Shown piece after piece: positions 8,522 through 16,782 of a stretch of 64,000 nucleotides of DNA (its first letter is position 1; every line of letters begins with the position of its first letter). The stretch is from an uncultured Spirochaetaceae bacterium. GTDB lineage: Bacteria; Spirochaetota; Spirochaetia; Treponematales; Treponemataceae. The notes beneath the pieces were generated by a model, which worked only from the letters and a program-made list of their open reading frames with translations, was not told the origin of the DNA and ran no database searches. Position numbers and translations under genes: made by a program. The stretch spans positions 1 to 64,000 of the forward strand of contig CADCLG010000015.1 of the NCBI GenBank assembly GCA_902802305.1, in the 5' to 3' direction.

Positions 8522-9334
8522 TTATTCTTCAATTTCTGGAAGTATTTTATAGCCACCACATTTTAAATTAAAATCCAAGGTAAGTTTTCCCATAGAAATG
8601 CGCTTTAGATAAGCAACTGAGTTGTTCACCGCTTTAAACATCCTTTTTACCTGATGATATTTACCTTCGGTGATTGTAAGAAGGGCGGCCTGTAAATTAC
8701 AATTTTGAACGACCGTTTGTGTCCGAGCCAGTGCTTCTTTATAGGAAGAATTAGTCGTGTACAAATCAAACTCTTCCTGACTGCACCATTTTATTCTAGC
8801 AGGCTGACAAAGAAAACCTGCTTCATTGTCTTCAGGTCCCACCTCAATTCCTTCTGCAAACAATTTTTCTATCTGAGCCTTTGACTCGTCTGTTTCTGCG
8901 TGCTCCAGAATTACAAAATAGGTTTTATCTACATGCGTCTTTGGCGATGTGACCCTGTGTGTAAAATCCCCGTCGGTTGTAAAAAGCAGCAGGCCTTCTG
9001 TATCCATATCCAGACGACCGACCAAATGAAGTTTTTCCAGCAGATAGGGAGTTCGCAGCTTATCATCCAGCAAATCAAAAACTGTCTGATGTTCGCCGTC
9101 TTTTGTAGAAGAAACTGTATGCATAATTTTATTCATCATAATAAAAATGTTCTGATGAAAATCTACAAGCTCGCCATCAACCAACACTTCATCAACTGCA
9201 GGATTTATCTGAATTGATGAATCATAAATCTGCTTTCCGTTGAGCAAAACTGTTGCTGAGCGAAGGAGTTTTTTTATGTCTTTTCTGCTGCCATAACCCT
9301 CGTGGGCAAGAAGCTTGTCTATTCTTTCTGCCAT
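8522..9334 (-). CDS. RsuA/RluB-family pseudouridine synthase
   Basis: The enzyme converts a specific rRNA uridine to pseudouridine. An N-terminal S4 RNA-binding domain (about residues 3-50: RIDKLLAHEGYGSRKDIKKL) is followed by the catalytic domain. That domain carries the motif GRLDMDTEGLLLFTTDG, whose first Asp is the family nucleophile. KVNN-type and KYHQVKRMFKA segments near the C-terminus are also typical. The length (270 residues) suits the RsuA/RluB/RluE branch. Which rRNA position is modified cannot be told from sequence alone. It is separated from fhs and the downstream esterase by short gaps, all on the minus strand. Confidence 0.9.
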   Translation of the reverse strand: MAERIDKLLAHEGYGSRKDIKKLLRSATVLLNGKQIYDSSIQINPAVDEVLVDGELVDFHQNIFIMMNKIMHTVSSTKDGEHQTVFDLLDDKLRTPYLLEKLHLVGRLDMDTEGLLLFTTDGDFTHRVTSPKTHVDKTYFVILEHAETDESKAQIEKLFAEGIEVGPEDNEAGFLCQPARIKWCSQEEFDLYTTNSSYKEALARTQTVVQNCNLQAALLTITEGKYHQVKRMFKAVNNSVAYLKRISMGKLTLDFNLKCGGYKILPEIEE

Positions 9335-9355
9335 TTCTTTTTCCTTTGAAAGCCT

Positions 9356-11068
9356 CTAGCCTACTGTCATAATCTGCTGGATTTTGGCATGTTCTGTTTC
9401 TGCTTTTGAATCCAGAGAATCATGAATGCTTGTTCTGAACGGAGCAAGAGGCAAGCCGTTTTTATTATAAATTGTAACAGGTCCATAATTGTACCAGGCA
9501 TATCGGGCATAAAGCGGCTCTGGAACTTTTGGATTTGAAAGAGTTATTGTATTCAGACGGTCTTTTTCTTTTCCAAAAACAAATTGAGCCGGATAATAAA
9601 TGCAATCACTTCCCGCAATTTCAAAACCAGTAAAATCAGCAGGTAGTGGAGTTTTTTGAGCAGCTTCCATTTCTTTATAGTAATTCAATTCTTCATCATC
9701 AGCCTTCTGAATAAAGCCCTCTTCTGCATTGGAAAAGGTAAGAGTGATTGACTTTTCATTTGCGTAATAAGATTGAAGCATTGGCGAATAGGCAGCCTTT
9801 TCCTCACATTGATTATAAACTGAAGACAAAGCAACTTTTTCCATTCGCTGACCAAGAACTTTTTTTGCCTTTGGATGAATGTCGTTATATTGTCCCAAGT
9901 CCAGGGCGCAGGTCATAAAGGCATTTTTTACCGTGTTATGAACCTTTTGCTGAGCTTCGCGGATTAAGCACCAGTGTTTAAAATCTTTATCTTGTTTGTA
10001 TCGGTGTTCCGGCAGCTGTACAAAAACAAAAGGAAGATTTGCTTCATTCCAGTCAGTACGCCATAAATCAATCATTCTGGTAAATAATTTTGCGTAACTA
10101 TGAGGCTTGTGATCATCACTTTCTCCCTGATACCACAAAACTCCTTTGAGCGTATAAGGAATAATCCTCTTTAACATGCATTCATACAAGCCAGTCGGTC
10201 TATAAGGATTTTTACAGGATTTTGGTCCCGGCCAGGGACAAAGTCCAATTCTCTTTTGAACTTCATCCCATTCAATTCCTGGCTCAGAAGCATAAAGTTC
10301 ATTGCACTTTTGCTGCCATTCATTGTTTTTTATTTCATACTCATCATATTCACGACACTGCTGCTCTATAGATTTTCCTTTTGTTGCTTCTTCCTGCTCA
10401 TCAAGATAGGTTTTAAGCTCTGCATCTGTTTCTAAAGTTTCGCGATTCATCCAGGCACTTGCACTTGTTCCGCCCCAGTTGCAACCGATTACACCGACGG
10501 TAACTCCAAGGTCTGAAGCAAGTTTTTTTGCAAAGAAATATCCAACAGCCGACCAGGATTTTTTCCATTCGCTATCCCAGGTTTGCCAGCAGGTATTACG
10601 CTCGGCTTCAAAAAACTTTTTGTTCATCCAGGCAATTTTATTTGTATAGTAAAAACGCACATTTGGATTTTCCGGATTTTTAGACGGATTTAATTCATCA
10701 GGCCCTTCTGTACAATTCTGTAATTCAAACTCCATATTTGACTGACCACCGGCAAGCCAGACTTCACCGATTGCAACATCTGTAAAAATCTTTTTGAAGC
10801 CTTCAGAACTGTCTGCACATTCACAAGAAGAGCATTCACATGTAATTATCAGACTACAATCATTCTGAGCCTTTTGCGGCTCTAACTGAACCAGCCAGCT
10901 TCCACCCTTTGCCCTCGATTTATTTTTTGCTAAAAGACTTTGCTTCTGGTCATATAATTCTACAGAAACCTTACAGCCGTCTCCCGCGCTGCCAAAAACT
11001 GAAATTACCTTATCTCTCTGTAAAACACAATGATTTGAAAATACCGCTGCAACTGAAAAATCTGACAT
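9356..11068 (-). CDS. Sialate O-acetylesterase-like SGNH hydrolase
   Basis: The 570-residue protein has the SGNH-hydrolase nucleophile motif EVWLAGGQSNMEFEL (near residue 105) and the block VIGCNWGGTSASAWMN. It also has GVLWYQGESD, and a DIHPKAKKVLGQRM segment that supplies the catalytic Asp/His. This matches the sialate O-acetylesterase family, which removes acetyl groups from sialic acids or, in gut bacteria, from acetylated plant glycans. There is no clear signal peptide (it starts MSDFSVAAVF), so it may be cytosolic and act on imported oligosaccharides. It lies just upstream of, and in the same direction as, the pseudouridine synthase, with a 21-bp gap. The substrate is inferred. Confidence 0.85.
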   Translation of the reverse strand: MSDFSVAAVFSNHCVLQRDKVISVFGSAGDGCKVSVELYDQKQSLLAKNKSRAKGGSWLVQLEPQKAQNDCSLIITCECSSCECADSSEGFKKIFTDVAIGEVWLAGGQSNMEFELQNCTEGPDELNPSKNPENPNVRFYYTNKIAWMNKKFFEAERNTCWQTWDSEWKKSWSAVGYFFAKKLASDLGVTVGVIGCNWGGTSASAWMNRETLETDAELKTYLDEQEEATKGKSIEQQCREYDEYEIKNNEWQQKCNELYASEPGIEWDEVQKRIGLCPWPGPKSCKNPYRPTGLYECMLKRIIPYTLKGVLWYQGESDDHKPHSYAKLFTRMIDLWRTDWNEANLPFVFVQLPEHRYKQDKDFKHWCLIREAQQKVHNTVKNAFMTCALDLGQYNDIHPKAKKVLGQRMEKVALSSVYNQCEEKAAYSPMLQSYYANEKSITLTFSNAEEGFIQKADDEELNYYKEMEAAQKTPLPADFTGFEIAGSDCIYYPAQFVFGKEKDRLNTITLSNPKVPEPLYARYAWYNYGPVTIYNKNGLPLAPFRTSIHDSLDSKAETEHAKIQQIMTVG

Positions 11069-11158
11069 AAAAACCTTCCTGTGATATAAAGTGACGAACT
11101 CTCAAAACGCTTTAATTTTTCTGCAATCATTTTAATAGATATACATTTTTTTTCAATT

Positions 11159-11596
11159 ATGGTTTATATTTTTTTTATGGACTTTTTCACTCTATTTTTT
11201 GCAGTTCTTATTATAATCATCCTGCTTACTGGAATTCTCATTTATCTTAATAGAAAAAAGCGTGCCCAAGCCCTGAAAGAAGCAGAAAAACTAAGGCACA
11301 ACTTGCAGCAGGTAAAATGTCCAGTCTGCCAGAGCGGACTTTTTAAAGGTGAAAATATAATTTCAAAAGTCTATCGCCCCAGAAATGTGCCCGACCAGTT
11401 ATGTACAATTTCCGGCTGTCCTCACTGCTACCCGGGAACCGAACCTGGAGTAAGAAGAACTTGCCCTGTTTGTCATGCAAATCTTGCCGCAGATGAAGCT
11501 CTAACCGCCAGATTATTCAATAAATCAGTCTCAAAAAGTCACGTTCATATACTCGGCTGCCCTCATTGCCGAAAAAATTCCCAGACTATCGACTAA
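11159..11596 (+). CDS. Membrane-anchored protein with four CPxC zinc knuckles
   Basis: A single N-terminal hydrophobic segment (FFTLFFAVLIIIILLTGILIYL) is followed by a basic stretch (NRKKRAQ). A roughly 100-residue cytoplasmic-type domain then has four Cys pairs: KCPVCQSG, GCPHCYPG, TCPVCHAN and GCPHCRKN. The spacing suggests two zinc ribbons. No enzyme motif is seen and I do not recognise a named family. Starts at 11159 or 11177 are both possible; neither has a strong ribosome site. It sits between the esterase (divergent) and flagellin. Confidence 0.65.
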   Translation: MVYIFFMDFFTLFFAVLIIIILLTGILIYLNRKKRAQALKEAEKLRHNLQQVKCPVCQSGLFKGENIISKVYRPRNVPDQLCTISGCPHCYPGTEPGVRRTCPVCHANLAADEALTARLFNKSVSKSHVHILGCPHCRKNSQTID

Positions 11597-11654
11597 AATT
11601 CTCTGATTTTTCCCCAAAAAAGCAAAAAAAATTAAAAAATTTTGTTTTTTTTTC

Positions 11655-11681
11655 TAAACTTTTTTTTCCCGTCTCCGATTA
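11655..11681 (+). promoter_or_regulatory. Sigma-28 (FliA-type) promoter of the flagellin gene
   Basis: TAAA (11655-11658) and TCCGATTA (11674-11681) are separated by exactly 15 bases. This matches the flagellar sigma factor consensus TAAA-N15-GCCGATAA. It lies about 140 bp upstream of the flagellin ATG, giving a long leader. Confidence 0.85.
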
Positions 11682-11751
11682 TCAAGTAAAGGGTGGTGGA
11701 AACCCGTGAGGTAAAGCACGAGGTGTTTTTTAGCCACGTTGTGGTTAGAAC

Positions 11752-11769
11752 AATACTTACAAAAGTATT
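11752..11769 (+). promoter_or_regulatory. Hairpin in the flagellin mRNA leader
   Basis: AATACTT (11752-11758), loop ACAA and AAGTATT (11763-11769) form a perfect 7-bp stem in the long untranslated leader. The ribosome site AAGGAG lies about 40 bases further on. A role in mRNA stability or translational control is inferred. Confidence 0.4.
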
Positions 11770-11821
11770 CCCCCCACCGAAGTGTTTTATCTTTAATAAA
11801 CCAAAGAATAAGGAGATTATT

Positions 11822-12682
11822 ATGGTTATTAATCACAATATGAGTGCTATGTTTGCTCAGCGTTCCCAGGGAATTCAGGATTTAAATCAGCAGAAAAGCA
11901 TGGAAAAGCTTTCTTCTGGAATGAGAATCAATCGTGCAGGCGATGACGCTTCTGGTCTTGCTGTATCAGAAAAAATGCGCGCACAGATTCGTGGTTTGAA
12001 TCAGGCTTCTGAAAATGCTGAAAATGGTATTTCATTCATTCAGACAACAGAAGGTTATTTGCAGGAAACAACTGACATCATTCAGAGAATCCGTGAATTG
12101 GCAGTTCAGTCTTCTAACGGTATTTATGCTGCAGAAGATCGTATGCAGATTCAGGTTGAAGTTTCTTCTTTGATTGCTGAAGTTGACAGAATTGCTTCTT
12201 GTGCTCAGTTCAACGGTATGAACATGTTGACTGGTCGTTTTGCCCGCCCAACAGGTGAAAATGTTGTTACAGGTTCTATGTGGTTCCATATTGGTGCTAA
12301 CATGGATCAGAGAACTCAGGTTTACATTGGAACAATGTCTGCTATGGCTCTTGGTCTCCGCAATGTTGGTGATGAATCTATCATGACTTTGGAAACTCCA
12401 GATGAAGCTAACCGTGCTATCGGAACTTTGGATGAAGCTTTGAAAAAGATCAACAAACAGCGTGCTGACCTTGGTGCATACCAGAATCGTCTTGAAGAGA
12501 CAGTTAAAGGTCTTGATATTGGTGCTGAAAACCTTCAGGCTTCTGAATCACGCATCCGTGATACAGACATGGCTTCTGAAATGGTTGAATTCACAAAGAC
12601 AAACGTACTTTCTCAGGCTGGTACAGCAATGCTCGCTCAGGCAAATCAGAGCACACAGAATGTACTTTCTCTTCTCCGCTAG
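11822..12682 (+). CDS. flaB: Flagellin core protein FlaB
   Basis: This is the structural subunit of the periplasmic flagellar filament core. The 286-residue product begins [15 protein letters not shown] and carries the conserved N-terminal flagellin domain ([19 protein letters not shown]) and C-terminal domain ([17 protein letters not shown], then ending NVLSLLR). The central variable region is short, as in spirochete FlaB proteins, whose usual length is also about 286. No signal peptide is present; export is through the flagellar apparatus. The frame is open upstream to 11693, but the ATG at 11822 has an AAGGAGAT ribosome site and gives the canonical N-terminus. A sigma-28 promoter precedes it and a strong terminator follows, so it is probably monocistronic. 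Confidence 0.97.
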   Translation: MVINHNMSAMFAQRSQGIQDLNQQKSMEKLSSGMRINRAGDDASGLAVSEKMRAQIRGLNQASENAENGISFIQTTEGYLQETTDIIQRIRELAVQSSNGIYAAEDRMQIQVEVSSLIAEVDRIASCAQFNGMNMLTGRFARPTGENVVTGSMWFHIGANMDQRTQVYIGTMSAMALGLRNVGDESIMTLETPDEANRAIGTLDEALKKINKQRADLGAYQNRLEETVKGLDIGAENLQASESRIRDTDMASEMVEFTKTNVLSQAGTAMLAQANQSTQNVLSLLR

Positions 12683-12696
12683 ATATAGATTTGCAT

Positions 12697-12729
12697 AAAA
12701 AAAGCGCTCCGTATGGGGCGTTTTTTTTT
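12697..12729. terminator. Bidirectional rho-independent terminator between flaB and recR
   Basis: The stem CGCTCC/GGGGCG with loop GTAT is flanked by seven A on the left and nine T on the right. It can therefore end flaB transcription on the plus strand and the converging dnaX-ybaB-recR transcript on the minus strand. Confidence 0.9.
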
Positions 12730-12798
12730 GTCTTGATTAAGTTTCTGTAAATTGTAATTGAATTGTAATTTAATTGCAATTGAATCACAATTGAATTA

Positions 12799-13398
12799 TC
12801 AAAGGGAACTTCTTCCCCGAAAACTCAAAGCTAATGTTCTTTTATCAATATATTCCAAATCACCACCAACAGGAATACCGGTTGCAAGCCGTGTAACCTT
12901 TACAGGATTATCTATACCAAGCTCCAGAATCACTTTATTCAAATATAAGGCTGTTGTATCGCCTTCAACCGTAGGATTAGTTGCAATAATAACTTCTGCA
13001 ACTTTTCCATCCCTTATACGAGCCAGCAAGGGTTGAATTGCCAGTTGAGCAGGACCAATGCCATCAAGAGGACGAATAAGACCTCCCAAAACATGATAAA
13101 GTCCTTTATATTCACCGTAAGCTTCTATTGTTGAAACATCCTGCGCCTGCTCAACCACACAAATCTGGGAATTATCTCTCAGAGGATTGGAACAAATTGG
13201 ACACGGATCTGTTTCCGTCCAGGTACCGCAGATTGAGCAAGGTTTAACTTTATCCTGCAAACTTCCAAGATTCTGGGAAAACTTCTGGACATAGATTTTA
13301 TCCTGTTTTAAAAGCCAGTTTACAATTCGGATAGCACTTTTTTTACCGATTCCCGGGAGTCTGGAAAAATTGTTGGTTAATTCATCAAAAGCATTCAT
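12799..13398 (-). CDS. recR: Recombination protein RecR
   Basis: RecR works with RecF/RecO to load RecA on gapped DNA. From the ATG at 13398 (MNAFDEL) the product is 199 residues, the usual length. It shows the helix-hairpin-helix LPGIGKKSAIRIV, the zinc finger CSIC...CPIC, and a Toprim domain (ICVVEQAQDVSTIEAYGEY and ATNPTVEGDTTALYL). The C-terminus has the family block RLATGIPVGGDLEY. The frame is open upstream into ybaB, but the product of that longer frame has no RecR homology before MNAF. It is the third gene of the classic dnaX-ybaB-recR cluster. Confidence 0.96.
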   Translation of the reverse strand: MNAFDELTNNFSRLPGIGKKSAIRIVNWLLKQDKIYVQKFSQNLGSLQDKVKPCSICGTWTETDPCPICSNPLRDNSQICVVEQAQDVSTIEAYGEYKGLYHVLGGLIRPLDGIGPAQLAIQPLLARIRDGKVAEVIIATNPTVEGDTTALYLNKVILELGIDNPVKVTRLATGIPVGGDLEYIDKRTLALSFRGRSSL

Positions 13399-13441
13399 AA
13401 TACAAAATAAAGATAGTCGTCGTTCCTTGCAAGAACAAACA

Positions 13442-13753
13442 TTACAAACCGAACTGAGATAAGTCCATTCCGCCAAGAAGCGAAGCAGTTTTTTCTTTAA
13501 TTTTTGCCTGAATGTTTTCCATTGCATTATTGTGGGCAGCAACAATTAAATCTTCAAGCATCTGAACATCGCGGTTATCAACACAGATTGGGTCAAGCTT
13601 TATTTCAAGCATTTCAAAATGACCGTTAAGCTTTATCGTCACCATTCTTCCGCCAGAGGAACCTTCTGCGGTAAGCTCTCCTAATTCAGCCTTTAATTTC
13701 TCAGACTGTTCTTTTATTGCGCTTGTGTTTTTTAAAAACTCAAAAGGATTCAT
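13442..13753 (-). CDS. ybaB: YbaB/EbfC nucleoid-associated protein
   Basis: This small DNA-binding protein is usually found between dnaX and recR. The 103-residue sequence starts MNPFEFLKNTSAIKEQSEKL, has the glycine-rich turn AEGSSGGRMVTIKLNGH and the segment VAAHNNAMENIQAKIKE, and ends LLGGMDLSQFGL. All are typical of the family, which forms a tweezer-like dimer. The 43-bp gap to recR and 35-bp gap to dnaX support one operon. Confidence 0.95.
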   Translation of the reverse strand: MNPFEFLKNTSAIKEQSEKLKAELGELTAEGSSGGRMVTIKLNGHFEMLEIKLDPICVDNRDVQMLEDLIVAAHNNAMENIQAKIKEKTASLLGGMDLSQFGL

Positions 13754-13788
13754 AAATCATTTCTCCCATATTTTTTATTTTTAAGTTT

Positions 13789-15879
13789 TTATTGTTTTCC
13801 TGTTACAATCGTACCCCTTACAGTTTCCAGCAGGATTTTCACTTGCAGGGGAAGCTCGACTTTTTTTGAGTCTTCATTCTGCTTGAGTAACTTTAACTTA
13901 AAAATCATATTTTTTCCACAAACCTTAGATATTTCTCCATTCAAAACAGGAATACATTTTTGAAGGATGGACATATCATATTCGGATGTAACAATTGCTT
14001 CTATAAAATCTGATCCGCAAGACCATTCGCCGGTACGTTCCAAAGCAGCGGCTGTAAAAGTATCATTTACAGAAAGATTTGCAAGCACTGTTCCTTTAAG
14101 TTGATTTACAGGTACTTCCCTTCCATCCGCCATTGTAATTTTTGAAGCACTAGATGAAGCATCAGAAAAAGAAGATATCACTTCTGGTGAAGGGGCCTGC
14201 TGTTCATAATAAGATTCAGCTTCCTGATTTTCGACTTCTTCATAAGAATAATCGTCGTCAGGAGGGGTGTCCGTATTTGCCCAGGAATCGTCGGATTGAA
14301 AATCATCGGATGAAGAATCAGGTGCATAATTGAAGGAAGCAGAATCCATAGTCGGAACATAAACGGTAGGAACCACTTCGTCACCAATCATATTAGCTTC
14401 GGGAATATGAAGTTTTAATCTTTCATCCAGTTCTTTTTCAACCACCTGATTTTTTTCTACATTCTGATTTTCAGAATTGCTCACTGATTGTTCAGGCGGC
14501 AGTGAACCGCCATTATAAAAAGGGTTGCTATTTCCCCCATCAGCAGCGCCAGGTATAGATGCACTTTCATCCTCATCTGGTTCATCAAGCCCTGAAAGCC
14601 TTGGCAATCCATTTGGAATAGGATTTATACTAAGAGCAGGTTTTGTACCAGACGAACTTGGAGTTGAAGTGGCAGCAGGAGCGGCGATTGAAGCAGCAGG
14701 ACTTGCAGAAGCTCCTGTTCCAGCAGCAAGAGGAGCGCCAGCCAATAAGGCCTGAGCCGCATCAATTGTCTTTTTAACCTCTGCATTTGAAACATACTGA
14801 TTTAGCCAGCACAAGCGTGAATAACTCAATTCCAGCTCATAACGCGGAGAAAGCGAATATCTTATATCTCTATATAATTGAAGATAAATAGACAAGGCTC
14901 TTTCAAGCTGAACTACATTCCAGCTATTTAAAACTACAGAACTATAGCGTTCAACAGAGTTTCCCAGCAAAGCTTCCTTTGTAATTCCATTTTTTATCAG
15001 CAAAAGACTGCGCAGATAATCAGCGGAATTGGAAATCAACTGCTCAATAGAAACACCCGCCTGTAAAAAACTGTCCAGAAGATTTAAAACTTCATCAGTT
15101 TTTCCTGTTGCACAGGCTTCAAAAAGTGTGTTTAATCTGTCTATTCCGACAAGTCCAAGCTTATCTCGGATTTTATCATAAGTGATATAGCCGTCACTAA
15201 AGGCAACAACCTGATCAAAAAGCGTATAGGCATCGCGCATAGAACCTGTAGATTCGCGTGCAATCCAGAAGAGAGCTTCATCATCAGCTTTAATATTGAG
15301 TTCTGCAGCAGCCTGAGCAAGACATTCCTTTACTTTATCAATACTTACCAGTCTGAAATTATACTGCTGGCAACGTGATTTAATTGTAGCCGGAACCTTC
15401 TGTAATTCTGTTGTCGCAAAAATAAAGATTACATACTCTGGTGGCTCTTCGATTGTTTTAAGCAGGGCATTGAAAGCGCTTACCGAAAGCATGTGAACTT
15501 CGTCGATAATATAAATCTTATAACGGCAGTTTGAAGGTGGAAACATTACTTCATCTTTTATCTGCCTGATATTTTCTACACTTGTGTTTGATGCACCGTC
15601 TATTTCTATTACATCAAGACTTGAACCCTTTGTAATTTCCTGACAGTTTGAACACTGACAGCAAGGTTTATCTGTTGGTCCGTTCTGACAATTCAATGCT
15701 TTTGCAAGAATACGGGCTGTAGAAGTTTTTCCACAACCACGTGGACCAGAAAATAAATAAGCGTGTGCAATTTTTCCCGATTTTATTGAGTTTCTAAGCG
15801 TCTCCGCAACAAACTCCTGTCCAACAAGATGTTCGAATTGCTGCGGTCTACGCCTTGTAGCTGTTACTTCGTAAGACAT
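13789..15879 (-). CDS. dnaX: DNA polymerase III subunit gamma/tau
   Basis: This is the AAA+ clamp-loader subunit of the replicative polymerase. The N-terminal ATPase has Walker A SGPRGCGKTST (about residue 45), a zinc-binding cluster (CQNG...CCQCSNC), Walker B IIDEVHMLS and sensor-1 FATTELQKV. A long low-complexity linker (about 390-560), rich in Ala, Ser, Pro and acidic residues, separates it from a C-terminal domain. At 696 residues it is a tau-length product. I saw no convincing A-rich slippery site for a shortened gamma form. It is the first gene of the dnaX-ybaB-recR operon. Confidence 0.96.
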   Translation of the reverse strand: MSYEVTATRRRPQQFEHLVGQEFVAETLRNSIKSGKIAHAYLFSGPRGCGKTSTARILAKALNCQNGPTDKPCCQCSNCQEITKGSSLDVIEIDGASNTSVENIRQIKDEVMFPPSNCRYKIYIIDEVHMLSVSAFNALLKTIEEPPEYVIFIFATTELQKVPATIKSRCQQYNFRLVSIDKVKECLAQAAAELNIKADDEALFWIARESTGSMRDAYTLFDQVVAFSDGYITYDKIRDKLGLVGIDRLNTLFEACATGKTDEVLNLLDSFLQAGVSIEQLISNSADYLRSLLLIKNGITKEALLGNSVERYSSVVLNSWNVVQLERALSIYLQLYRDIRYSLSPRYELELSYSRLCWLNQYVSNAEVKKTIDAAQALLAGAPLAAGTGASASPAASIAAPAATSTPSSSGTKPALSINPIPNGLPRLSGLDEPDEDESASIPGAADGGNSNPFYNGGSLPPEQSVSNSENQNVEKNQVVEKELDERLKLHIPEANMIGDEVVPTVYVPTMDSASFNYAPDSSSDDFQSDDSWANTDTPPDDDYSYEEVENQEAESYYEQQAPSPEVISSFSDASSSASKITMADGREVPVNQLKGTVLANLSVNDTFTAAALERTGEWSCGSDFIEAIVTSEYDMSILQKCIPVLNGEISKVCGKNMIFKLKLLKQNEDSKKVELPLQVKILLETVRGTIVTGKQ

Positions 15880-15953
15880 AATAACAGTATAAAAGGAATT
15901 GTTAGAAAAATAAAGTGGCTTGAAGCAATACTAGGTCGAGAAAGATTAATAAT

Positions 15954-15997
15954 ATAGCTATTTTTTCATTGACTTTATAGCTATCTAATTATATTCT
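15954..15997 (+). promoter_or_regulatory. Promoter with twin palindromes upstream of the toxin-antitoxin genes
   Basis: Two copies of the palindrome ATAGCTAT (15954-15961 and 15977-15984) are spaced 23 bp apart, about two helical turns. They flank and overlap a -35 (TTGACT, 15969-15974) and a -10-like TATTCT (15992-15997, 17-bp spacing). The layout suits binding by an autoregulating antitoxin. The ribosome site GGAGG precedes the ATG at 16016. Confidence 0.6.
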
Positions 15998-16015
15998 TTT
16001 ATTGGAGGTATCGCT

Positions 16016-16321
16016 ATGAATACAGTTCCAATTTTCGAAGCAAAAAATAAACTGCCGTATTTTATACATCAGGCAGAAACTGTTGGTCCTGTTTTTATTT
16101 CCCGAAGAAATAAAACTGTTGGAGTTCTAATTTCGATTGATGAGTACAATAATTTTATTGCCATGAAACCCAAAGCCTCAATTCTTGATCGTGCAGCTGA
16201 GTTCCGTAGAAAAACAGCCGGGCTATTCACTGATAAACAGATTGATGAGATTTTTGACGTTCGGGACAATACACCTGATACTTACGAAAGCCATATTTTT
16301 GATGGAGTGTTTGACGACTGA
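16016..16321 (+). CDS. Phd/YefM-family antitoxin
   Basis: The 101-residue protein has the typical Phd/YefM start, in which an N-terminal DNA-binding fold begins near VPIFEAKNKLPYFIHQAE. It continues with the hallmark strand GPVFISRRNKTVGVLISIDEYNNF. The C-terminal tail is charged and probably disordered until toxin-bound. It overlaps the PIN toxin by one base (TGATG), so the two are translationally coupled. Family knowledge predicts that it neutralises the toxin and represses their shared promoter, where two ATAGCTAT palindromes are present. Pairing of a Phd-type antitoxin with a PIN toxin is a common mixed arrangement. Confidence 0.88.
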   Translation: MNTVPIFEAKNKLPYFIHQAETVGPVFISRRNKTVGVLISIDEYNNFIAMKPKASILDRAAEFRRKTAGLFTDKQIDEIFDVRDNTPDTYESHIFDGVFDD

Positions 16322-16782
16322 TGATAAATTATAATGAAGAAGAACCTCACTATCTTTTAGATTCAAATATTGTTTCTGAAATTATTAAGCATGATGCAGA
16401 TTTTAACGTAATTAAACAGATTGCTGCACATAATTCTGACTGTGCAATTTGTACAACAGTATGGCAGGAACTATTATTTGGGCTTTATAGATTACCAGAT
16501 GGAATTAATAAAAAATATCTTGAAAGTTTTATAAAAGATGATGTTTATGAAAGTTTTAAGATTAAAAACTTTTCTGAAAAAGCCGCAGAAATACAAGCAC
16601 AACTTAGAGCCAAGCTTGAAAAGATTGGACGACCGTCCCAAAAAGAAGACAGCATGATAGCCGCAATTGCACTTGCAAATCACATGGTACTGGTTACCCG
16701 CAATACAAAACATTTTGCGGCAATCCAGGAAGTAAGTGATTTGCAAGTTGAAAACTGGTTTGAAGAGCTTGCTCCTGCTTAA
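16321..16782 (+). CDS. PIN-domain (VapC-type) toxin
   Basis: PIN-domain RNases of this kind cut tRNA or other RNA and arrest growth when unrestrained. The acidic metal-binding residues are visible: Asp14 in YLLDSNIVSEI, Glu50 in WQELLFG, and the Asp in EDSMIAAIA (near residue 106). The fourth site reads TRNTKHF, with Asn where many family members have Asp, a common VapC variation. The length (153 residues) is slightly above the VapC average. It is translationally coupled to the antitoxin and ends four bases inside the convergent efflux ATPase gene. Confidence 0.88.
   Translation: MINYNEEEPHYLLDSNIVSEIIKHDADFNVIKQIAAHNSDCAICTTVWQELLFGLYRLPDGINKKYLESFIKDDVYESFKIKNFSEKAAEIQAQLRAKLEKIGRPSQKEDSMIAAIALANHMVLVTRNTKHFAAIQEVSDLQVENWFEELAPA

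Noticed and set aside
11693..11821. N-terminal extension of flagellin
   Set aside because: The in-frame upstream codons overlap the leader; the ATG at 11822 has a good ribosome site and gives the canonical FlaB start and length.
15880..15953. SRP (4.5S) RNA gene near dnaX
   Set aside because: The conserved GGAAGGAAGCAGCC-type tip sequence is absent.
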